In this document: positions 58,109 to 64,000 of the stretch, one piece after another
Numbering within the stretch: position 1 is the first letter of the stretch
Layout: each line of letters begins with the position of its first letter
Origin: Pseudomonadota bacterium
GTDB taxonomy: Bacteria > Pseudomonadota > Gammaproteobacteria > Steroidobacterales > Steroidobacteraceae
Reading direction: 5' to 3'
Length of the DNA: 64,000 nt
Assembly: GCA_021847105.1 (NCBI GenBank)
Contig: JAJZUT010000001.1
Coordinates: 62,001 to 126,000 of the forward strand
Program-made: the position numbers and the translations under genes
The notes under the pieces: generated by a model
The model's input: only the letters and a program-made list of their open reading frames with translations
Database searches by the model: none
What the model was told of the DNA's origin: nothing

Positions 58109-58519
58109 CATCCGCCGCAAGTGCCTGCGGTGCCGCTCCCGCCGAGGCGAAGACGGTGAGCGCCACGGCATTCACATCGGCGCTGAATGAGAATTTTCCC
58201 GACTCGAAGCGCTGGAGCGCCGCTGCGTTCCGGAAGAACACCATTGCACGGTACGCCTGGTCACCCAACTGAAAGCCAACGCTCACCGGGGTCCGGGGCG
58301 TGTTGCCGATATAGTGACCTTGCCGATGGAGCCGCGCATCGCCTTGCGCCGCACCGATGATGAATCCGCCTTCAGCAACTGTCGGGAAAAGCGGCGTATC
58401 CGTAGCGCGTCCTGAAAAAAATCGGCGGCCTGACCGGCATGCCTGAACAGAGCAATGGGGTCGCGATATCGATCGGCGAGCGCAGCGGCGACAAGCCCTC
58501 GCCAGATTCGATGGCGCAT
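58077..58519 (-). pseudogene. SYLF-domain (Ysc84-like) lipid-binding protein, frameshifted
   Basis: Three frames must be joined to read a SYLF protein. From the ATG at 58519 (with GGAGG upstream) comes DPIALFRHAGQAADFFQDA. A shift near 58405 gives YGYAAFP, and a second near 58383 gives TVAEGGFIIGAA, then HYIGNTPRTPVSVGFQLG, AYRAMVFFRN and FESGKFSFSADVNAVALTV. The export signal is eroded, and the C-terminal part after about AADAS is missing, ending inside the methyltransferase gene. Each shift is one extra base. Sequencing error could explain the shifts but not the lost ends. Confidence 0.75.
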
Positions 58520-58840
58520 CAGCGGTCCTCCGGTGCAAGGAGGGGGTCATGATTGCGCGGCCGATCTGCGTGCTGAGCAACGGGGCTTCGCCCGTCGGCC
58601 CCTCGGGCCGCGAGGTGCGGCTCAGATGGGACTCGCGACGACGGCGAGAAGGGCCGGGACGCCGCGGGCGCAGCGCCGCCTCGTGAGCGTGAGGTCTGTG
58701 CCGGAGGCTGCGCATTCACCGTCAGCCCACAGTGCCCGCGACGCGACCGTGATTCCCGGCCAGCGCACTGCTCAGCAGGCACTGTGCTTCAGCGCGAGCG
58801 CCCGAGGGCCAGCGGGTGCGCCCCGCTGAGCGATGCGCCG
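58520..58840 (+). other. Intergenic spacer, nothing recognised
   Basis: About 320 bp between the SYLF pseudogene and the next minus-strand gene. Only low-complexity Arg/Ser/Pro-rich frames are present. No signal beyond the GGAGG that serves the pseudogene was seen. Confidence 0.45.
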
Positions 58841-59530
58841 TCAGTGCTTAATCGGACGAACCGACTCGCTGCGCTGGCGAGGCAACTGCGCAACGATTCG
58901 CCCGGTGGCATCGAGGAGGCGAATGACCGGCGTGCCGTGCCGCCCGACTTTGATGAGTATCCGGGTGCGCCCCTGAGGGTCTTTGATCGCGAGGGAGACC
59001 GAACCATCGACCGCTCTTTTCATCACCAAGCGCGGTTCGCTGCGCGGGTGGGTCGCGAGAAAATTCCGCCACTCGCGCTGCGGCAGACGCAACAGATCGG
59101 TGACGGGCCAGTGCGGACGGTCGATGAAAGCAACCTCGGTGCTCGCGCCGGTTCTGTCCTGAATCGCACCGACACTGAAGGCCTGATCCTGGTCGTAGCG
59201 GTCGAAGCTGAGGTGCCCGTAGGTGGACACCGTACCGTCGGCGTGCTCATGCCCCCCCCCGAAGATCGGTCCGCCATTCTCGGTGCCCTCGTCGTTGTAG
59301 AACAGAATGCCAGCCGTGCGCCCTGCGAACGGATACTGCTTGCCTTTGAAGATGACGCCCGGAAAGCGTGCCCGATTGGAGATGACCATGCGCAGTGCGC
59401 CATTGGGCTCGAGCACGTTCATCCGCTTGACGTTGCTCGTGCCAAACGTAGCGCTGCGGCGCGTGACCGTGAAGCGGAGATACACAGCACCACCCGCGCG
59501 AGCGTCGAGACCGGCCCGTAGATTCTCCAC
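58841..59530 (-). CDS. Conserved hypothetical protein
   Basis: A 229-residue protein of a family I know only as hypothetical. Its blocks are NVLEPNGALRMVISNRARFPG, GILFYNDEGTENGGPIFGG, GHLSFDRYDQDQAFSV, FIDRPHWPVTDLL and, near the C-terminus, GTPVIRLLDATGRIVAQLP. Homologues usually carry an N-terminal membrane anchor. Here the frame begins at GTG 59530 directly after a stop and shows no anchor, so the N-terminus may be lost. It resembles a beta-rich exported sensor or binding domain, but no function is known. Confidence 0.65.
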   Translation of the reverse strand: MENLRAGLDARAGGAVYLRFTVTRRSATFGTSNVKRMNVLEPNGALRMVISNRARFPGVIFKGKQYPFAGRTAGILFYNDEGTENGGPIFGGGHEHADGTVSTYGHLSFDRYDQDQAFSVGAIQDRTGASTEVAFIDRPHWPVTDLLRLPQREWRNFLATHPRSEPRLVMKRAVDGSVSLAIKDPQGRTRILIKVGRHGTPVIRLLDATGRIVAQLPRQRSESVRPIKH

Positions 59531-60145
59531 GCACGGAGTTCATGTCGCATGTTGCTTCCCCCAGGCAGGCGCATGGAATGCCGCTGACGTCCACGCGTGA
59601 ATCAATGCGGCGGACCATCAGAATGTCGCCGCGCCGCTCCGCGGGCCTGGCTTTGCACCGTGCTCATCGGAAACGCACGCGGCGCAGTCAGAGCCCCACG
59701 CCGTTCGATCTGACTCTACCACCGATCAACTGCTCGACAGCTCGTTGGGTCCACGCTTGACAGGGCGCGGCGAAGCTGTGAACCTCTCTGCACGAGTGCT
59801 CCCACAGACCGTTGTCTTCCACTGACGAAGCGACCCTCTCCGTTCGGATGCTCGGGCCCAGCTGACGCCCGCAAGAAGTGAACGCCTGTGCGACGTCAAG
59901 GATGAACCCGAAAGGGCATTGAACGATTCGCCGGACCCCGCTCGATTGCGGAGCGCACCTGAGAATTTCACTGCAGCGGATTTGAGCTGACGCGCTGCTT
60001 GGAGTCAGTGGTCACCGCGACATGCCCAATGCAGAAAGCGAGCCGGGGATCGCACAGTTCACCCCGAATCAGCCAACGGGAAGATGGCGCATGCATCGAA
60101 CCGACTGGATTCTCCGGATCGCGCCTGGACCGCACGGAGGCTCTT
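59531..60145 (+). other. Intergenic spacer, nothing recognised
   Basis: About 615 bp. Open frames on both strands are short and basic or Ser/Arg-rich with no domain. No tRNA, insertion-sequence end or CRISPR-like repeat was seen. GGAGG close to 60146 belongs to the next gene. Confidence 0.45.
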
Positions 60146-61213
60146 ATGGCAACACTTGAGTCGCGGCATCTTCTGGATCTGCTGGGCATTGAATGGCCGA
60201 TTGTTCAGGCGCCCATGGCCGGGATCTCTACACCACAGATGGCGGCTGCCGTGGCCAATGCGGGCGGCCTCGGATCGATCGGGGTTGGCGCGATGACCGC
60301 CGGGGCCGCGGCTGAGGCGGTGAGGGAGTTTCGCGAGCGATCGCAGGGTCCGCTGAATATCAACGTCTTCTGTCATCGTCCCGCGGCGAAAGACGGCGAA
60401 CGGGAAGCGGCGTGGCTCGAGGCGCTGCGACCGCAATTCGAGTCCGTCGGAGCCGACGTACCGGTGTCACTGCGAGAGATCTACCGGAGCTTCGTGGCGG
60501 ACGAAGCGATGTTCGCGACGCTCCTTGCCGCACGTCCCCGTGTGGTGAGCTTTCATTTTGGACTGCCACCGGCCGCCTGGATTCGCGCCTTCAGAGCGAC
60601 CGGAACCGTCTTGTTGGCCACGGCAACAAATCTCGCGGAGGCCACTGCCAGCGTGAACGCAGGGGTCCAGGTCATCGTCGCGCAGGGGTATGAGGCGGGC
60701 GGACATCGGGGAATCTTTGATCCGGATGGTCCGGATGAGCGGCTCGGCACGGCGACACTCACGCGCCTGCTCGCCCGCAGGCTCCACGTTCCGGTGATCG
60801 CGGCCGGTGGCATCATGGACGGCCAAGGCGTCAGCGCAGCATTGCGGCTGGGTGCCGGCGCCGCGCAGCTCGGTACCGCCTTCGTGGGCACCGAGGAATC
60901 TGCGGCAGATGACGGCTACCGCACGGCTCTGTTCAGCGAAGAGGCCAACCACACCGTCATGACCCGCGTGATCTCGGGGCGACCGGCTCGGTGCCTTGCA
61001 AACCGATTCACTGCATTTGGCGCCACGGTCACGCGCCACGTCCCGAGCTACCCCATTGCCTACGATGCCGCAAAATCACTGCATGCGGCGGCGAAGACAG
61101 TCGGCGAAAGGGGTTACGGCGCGCAGTGGGCAGGCCAAGGCGCACCGTTGGCCCGCCGCCTCTCTGCCGCCGCACTGGTCGCAGCACTGGTGGCGGAGCT
61201 CAATGCGCCGTAG
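60146..61213 (+). CDS. Nitronate monooxygenase (2-nitropropane dioxygenase family)
   Basis: A 355-residue FMN enzyme with a TIM-barrel fold that oxidises alkyl nitronates such as propionate 3-nitronate. It has the N-terminal WPIVQAPMAGISTPQMAAAVANAGGLGSIG signature (class I-like). The catalytic His lies in VAQGYEAGGHRG, and the FMN-phosphate loops are VIAAGGIMDGQGVSAALRLGA and AQLGTAFVGTEES. The ATG at 60146 is supported by GGAGG six bases upstream; the frame extends to 59999 without similarity. It probably detoxifies nitronates or has a related flavin oxidase role. Confidence 0.92.
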   Translation: MATLESRHLLDLLGIEWPIVQAPMAGISTPQMAAAVANAGGLGSIGVGAMTAGAAAEAVREFRERSQGPLNINVFCHRPAAKDGEREAAWLEALRPQFESVGADVPVSLREIYRSFVADEAMFATLLAARPRVVSFHFGLPPAAWIRAFRATGTVLLATATNLAEATASVNAGVQVIVAQGYEAGGHRGIFDPDGPDERLGTATLTRLLARRLHVPVIAAGGIMDGQGVSAALRLGAGAAQLGTAFVGTEESAADDGYRTALFSEEANHTVMTRVISGRPARCLANRFTAFGATVTRHVPSYPIAYDAAKSLHAAAKTVGERGYGAQWAGQGAPLARRLSAAALVAALVAELNAP

Positions 61214-61590
61214 ACCACACGGGCGGCGAGCCGGCACAAGGCGTCATGCGTTACGGAGCTGCCATGGCGGTTGATGCGGGACGGGCCCGCCGCGCCACCG
61301 TTCTCGAGCCGCCTGGCCGGCGCCGATGTGCATCGGTGCACATGAGCCTGTCGCGGGGCGCGCTGCCCGATTTGGCATTGCCCCATGCCCACCGTTAGCA
61401 TGACCGCCACCGTGCTGGATTGGGCAGGTCGAGTGCTAAGACACCGCGATGTTCCCGACCGATTGACGCAGATCCCCACTGCGCACTCTGCCGTAGCTGA
61501 CGCCGCCACAGTGGACAGAGTCTGTGCGGAAGCGTGTCAGCGACAAAGTTGGGTCAACCGCGCTGCGCAGCGCAGTGAGCACTCTTGAGC
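61214..61590 (+). other. Intergenic spacer, nothing recognised
   Basis: About 375 bp between the nitronate monooxygenase and LysR genes. It has no recognisable gene or repeat. It should contain the LysR promoter, but I see no convincing -35/-10 pair or LysR box. Confidence 0.45.
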
Positions 61591-62517
61591 ATGGCGCGAA
61601 CGCCGAAGAGCCTGCCGCCGTTTGCCGCATTGCGTGCGTTCGAAGCGGTCGGACGATTGGGCGGCATCCGCAGAGCGGCCGAGGCGCTGGATTTGGATCA
61701 CGCGGTGGTGAGCCGCCACCTGCGCGTCTTGGAAGAGCATCTGGGCGTGCAGCTGCTGCGCCGCAGCCGAGGCAGCATCGCGCTCACGGCAGAAGGCGAG
61801 CGGTACCACCAGCGGATCTCAGCGGCTATCGCGGAACTGATCAATGCGTCCGTCGACATTGCACAGGTCAGCTGCGAGCGCCGCTTGTGCATCTGGTGTG
61901 TTCCCGGTCTGGCATCGCTGTGGCTGACCTCCCGGTTGAAGAGCTTCCAGGCGGCGCACCCGGACATCGAGATTGAACTTCAGTCGAGTCACCAGGGCGC
62001 GGACTTCGCACAGTACGAGGCCGACGTCGATATTCGTTACATCGCCGGCCACGAGCATGTGTCGGCTGCGCTCACCCAGGGCGGACTGCGCCGCTTCGAA
62101 GTCGCCCGGCCCGCGGTACTGGCTGTCGCCAGCCCTGCGCTGCTGGCCACCCTGCCAGCGATCAAAGCGGTGAGCGATCTGTTGAGCTTGCCGCTGCTGC
62201 ACGAGGAGAGCGACGATCAATGGTACCGGTGGCTGACGGCCTACGGGATGCGAGCGGATCGGCCCATGAGAGGCCCGCGTCTTTGGCCGGCGCAGATCAC
62301 TCTAGAGGCCGCTCGCCGCGGCCAGGGTATCGCCCTTGCGAACAGTCTGCTGCTCAGCGAAGACCTCGCCGCCGGTGATCTGGTGGTGGTCTGGCCGCAG
62401 GCACCTGTTGCAACCGTGGCGCTGGGCGCGTACGTGTTCACGGCGCGGGCCGATCGGTGGCATACCCATGCGGTGGCGCGCTTTCGCCGCTGGCTGCGCT
62501 CGATCACCGCTCCTTGA
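61591..62517 (+). CDS. LysR-family transcriptional regulator (GcvA-like)
   Basis: A 308-residue regulator. The N-terminal winged helix-turn-helix (about 8-66) reads ALRAFEAVGRLGGIRRAAEAL then DHAVVSRHLRVLEEHLGVQLL. The C-terminal periplasmic-binding-like effector domain (about 90-300) has VDIRYIAGHEH and ITLEAARRGQGIALANSLL. The order of conserved residues fits the GcvA/AmpR subgroup. ATG 61591 is used, with TTG 61585 as an alternative. The target is unknown; the downstream paiB gene converges with it and overlaps its last 14 bases. Confidence 0.88.
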   Translation: MARTPKSLPPFAALRAFEAVGRLGGIRRAAEALDLDHAVVSRHLRVLEEHLGVQLLRRSRGSIALTAEGERYHQRISAAIAELINASVDIAQVSCERRLCIWCVPGLASLWLTSRLKSFQAAHPDIEIELQSSHQGADFAQYEADVDIRYIAGHEHVSAALTQGGLRRFEVARPAVLAVASPALLATLPAIKAVSDLLSLPLLHEESDDQWYRWLTAYGMRADRPMRGPRLWPAQITLEAARRGQGIALANSLLLSEDLAAGDLVVVWPQAPVATVALGAYVFTARADRWHTHAVARFRRWLRSITAP

Positions 62518-63136
62518 TCGCATTCCGCGTCGCCTCACCGAGCGAATGGGCGCCGCCGCGCGTCAGCGCCTCTGCCAGAGCGACTCGGTCGCGCAGCTCT
62601 CGGTTCTGACTGAGCTTGAACTTCCCGACAAGGCGCGTAACGGCGATCTCGATGCCCACGATCGCGCGCAGCATCGCATCGATGTAATCCGGCGGCGCGT
62701 CGCTCAGCTTCCACGGGACTGACTGTGTCGACTCGTGTATCTGTGTCAACCGGCCGACCACACCGCGCAGGAAGTCTTGGTCCTCATGAACGGTGATGTT
62801 CCCGTAGGCGTGCACGACACGGTAATTCCAGGTTGGTACCTGCCTAGGGAATTCCTGCTTGCTCGGATACCAGTTCGGACTGACATAAGCGTCATCGGCC
62901 CGAAAGATCACAAGCACCTCGGCGCCAGCGACGACCTCCCTCCACAGGGGATTTGCGCGTGCCACATGTGCACGCAGCACGCCGTTGCGTCCCGCCCTGC
63001 AGTCCAGCTCGAACGGCAGATGGTTGGCATCAAGGCCCCGGTCGCCATGGGTGATCAGCACGCCGAATGGATGCGCGGCAATGAGCTGACGCAAGACTTC
63101 GGGGTCGGGTACTGAAAAGTGATCGGGTACGTACAT
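62504..63136 (-). CDS. paiB: PaiB-type FMN-binding negative transcriptional regulator
   Basis: A 210-residue FMN-binding split-barrel protein. It has the N-terminal MYVPDHFSVPDPEVLRQLIAAHPFGVLIT, the LPFELD strand, the FMN contact region VSPNWYPSKQ, VPTWNYRVVHAYGNITVHED and the C-terminal GIEIAVTRLVGKFKLSQNRE. All match the PaiB family, first known as a repressor of sporulation and protease genes in Bacillus; in proteobacteria the role is mostly unknown. It is convergent with the LysR gene, overlapping it by 14 bp. Confidence 0.92.
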   Translation of the reverse strand: MYVPDHFSVPDPEVLRQLIAAHPFGVLITHGDRGLDANHLPFELDCRAGRNGVLRAHVARANPLWREVVAGAEVLVIFRADDAYVSPNWYPSKQEFPRQVPTWNYRVVHAYGNITVHEDQDFLRGVVGRLTQIHESTQSVPWKLSDAPPDYIDAMLRAIVGIEIAVTRLVGKFKLSQNRELRDRVALAEALTRGGAHSLGEATRNAIKER

Positions 63137-63796
63137 AGTTCGGTTCAGATCGGCATTCTGCGCAACGCTCGGTTACGCTGCCGTGCGTGCGCATTCGAGG
63201 GCCGGGTCTCCGGCGTTCACCAGAGTGTGAGACAGTCCATTCGGTGGTGCAACCATCAGCCGACATTCTCCCGACACGGGATGACACCCCGTTGCGCCTC
63301 GCAGTCACGCTGAGTCCTGCCAACGTCGGCCATTTGCGCGACACAGTCAGCGGTTCTGTACGCCCGGCCAGGCGCCGCAAAACATTCCGCGCAGCCGAGA
63401 CTGCACTTTTACACGGGTCTGTGCGTGCAGCAGCGATTCGAGCGCCATGCCCGTCTTGCTCAGTTGCCCTGCCCGTCGTCGGCGATCCTGGATTGGATAG
63501 CCTATGGTCCGGCACTAGTGTCGATTCGTGTCCGGCTGCGCGCCTCGATTGGCGTCTGAAGCGGGCCATCGGCCCGAGTGGCCTCAGAGCGTTCATCGCA
63601 AGCAAACCGACACAGCCTCAGGTACGCGCTGCGCCCAATGCTGCTGAGCGCGCTGCTTCCGCATCCGCGATCCGGCAGGGATGGATTTCAGGCTCCCGCT
63701 TTCGCCTCGCGCGCCCGCCAGGAATTCACCAGGGTGATGGCGGACCTCAGGTGTCCGCACTCGTTTGAATTGGATGGGCGGCCGCTGGCGGTCTTC
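63137..63796 (+). other. Intergenic spacer, nothing recognised
   Basis: About 660 bp between paiB and the gabD-type gene. Open frames up to 193 codons exist on both strands but are Arg/Ser/Pro-rich, overlap each other and show no domain. No insertion-sequence ends, tRNA or repeat array was seen. Confidence 0.45.
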
Positions 63797-64000
63797 CTAA
63801 ACCGCCAGACACAAGTACTTCAGCTCGGTGTATTCGTGTATCCCATGACGTGATCCCTCGCGTCCGATGCCCGATTCCTTGATGCCTCCGAACGGAGCGA
63901 CCTCGGTGGAGATCAGGCCGGTATTCAGTCCGACCATGCCATATTCCAGCGCTTCAGCCACTCGCCAGGCACGCGACAGATCTCGAGTGTAAAAGTAAGC
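63797..64000 (-). CDS. gabD: Succinate-semialdehyde dehydrogenase, C-terminal end (5' part beyond window)
   Basis: The last 67 codons of an aldehyde dehydrogenase entering from the right edge. The segment [21 protein letters not shown], then [21 protein letters not shown] and [19 protein letters not shown], closely follows the C-terminus of GabD (NAD(P)-dependent succinate-semialdehyde dehydrogenase, which feeds succinate to the TCA cycle). The catalytic Cys and NAD loop lie outside the window, so the exact substrate is inferred. Confidence 0.85.
   Translation of the reverse strand, partial: AYFYTRDLSRAWRVAEALEYGMVGLNTGLISTEVAPFGGIKESGIGREGSRHGIHEYTELKYLCLAV

Noticed and set aside
63187..63768. 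193-codon plus-strand frame in the right-hand spacer
   Set aside because: It has Arg/Ser/Pro-rich composition, overlaps a similar frame on the other strand, and shows no ribosome site or domain.

Overview
The window is continuous, gene-dense, high-GC bacterial chromosome. Protein families and gene order point to a gammaproteobacterium of the Xanthomonadales/Lysobacterales-Steroidobacterales type. The minus-strand block def-fmt-rsmB-DUF4390-ntrY-ntrX lies next to a divergent LysM gene and then smg-topA, and there are FtsN-like SPOR, GspA/GspB and long FadE proteins. This placement is inference from gene content. No phage, insertion sequence, CRISPR array, rRNA or tRNA was recognised.

Region 1 (1-13.8 kb): an acetyl-CoA synthetase running off the left edge with a long Lys/Arg/Ala-rich tail, a flap-type 5'-3' exonuclease and an HNH endonuclease on the minus strand; the divergent three-gene proton-translocating transhydrogenase operon pntAA-pntAB-pntB; a tightly coupled minus-strand operon of an ECF-like sigma factor, a DUF3619-like membrane protein, a small secreted protein and a DUF3106-like protein; then priA, argS and a SPOR-domain protein.

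Region 2 (13.8-27.6 kb): ntrX, ntrY, DUF4390, rsmB, fmt and def on the minus strand, linked by short overlaps, with a LysM lipoprotein diverging. Between the LysM gene and smg-topA, where dprA is usually found, there are instead aroE and rlmJ on the minus strand plus a short remnant that reads as the C-terminal winged helix of DprA.

Region 3 (27.6-42.6 kb): glutathione reductase, oligopeptidase A, an HD-domain protein, a GGDEF/EAL c-di-GMP enzyme with a promoter and structured leader, dps, malate dehydrogenase, fadE, dinB, and gspA-gspB.

Region 4 (42.7-54.5 kb): a receiver-like/Ser-Thr kinase fusion, a GT4 glycosyltransferase, an SDR-methyltransferase-unknown operon, a PEBP-like secreted protein, rimO, an S10-type serine peptidase, an EamA transporter with a His-rich tail, a phospholipid methyltransferase-like protein, a Sel1-repeat lipoprotein and a PAP2 phosphatase.

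Region 5 (54.5-64 kb) is looser and looks accessory. It holds an MmyB-type XRE regulator divergent from an SDR with a duplicated operator-like repeat between them, small conserved genes, a frameshifted SYLF pseudogene, a nitronate monooxygenase, a LysR regulator convergent with paiB, and the 3' end of a gabD-type dehydrogenase. Several 0.3-0.7 kb spacers here hold nothing recognisable.

Most genes are housekeeping (translation initiation, DNA replication and repair, nitrogen/redox signalling, central carbon metabolism). The points most worth a second look are the dprA remnant, the basic tails on Acs and TopA, the c-di-GMP enzyme leader, the XRE/SDR operator repeats, the degenerate NtrX ATPase and the His-rich transporter tail.
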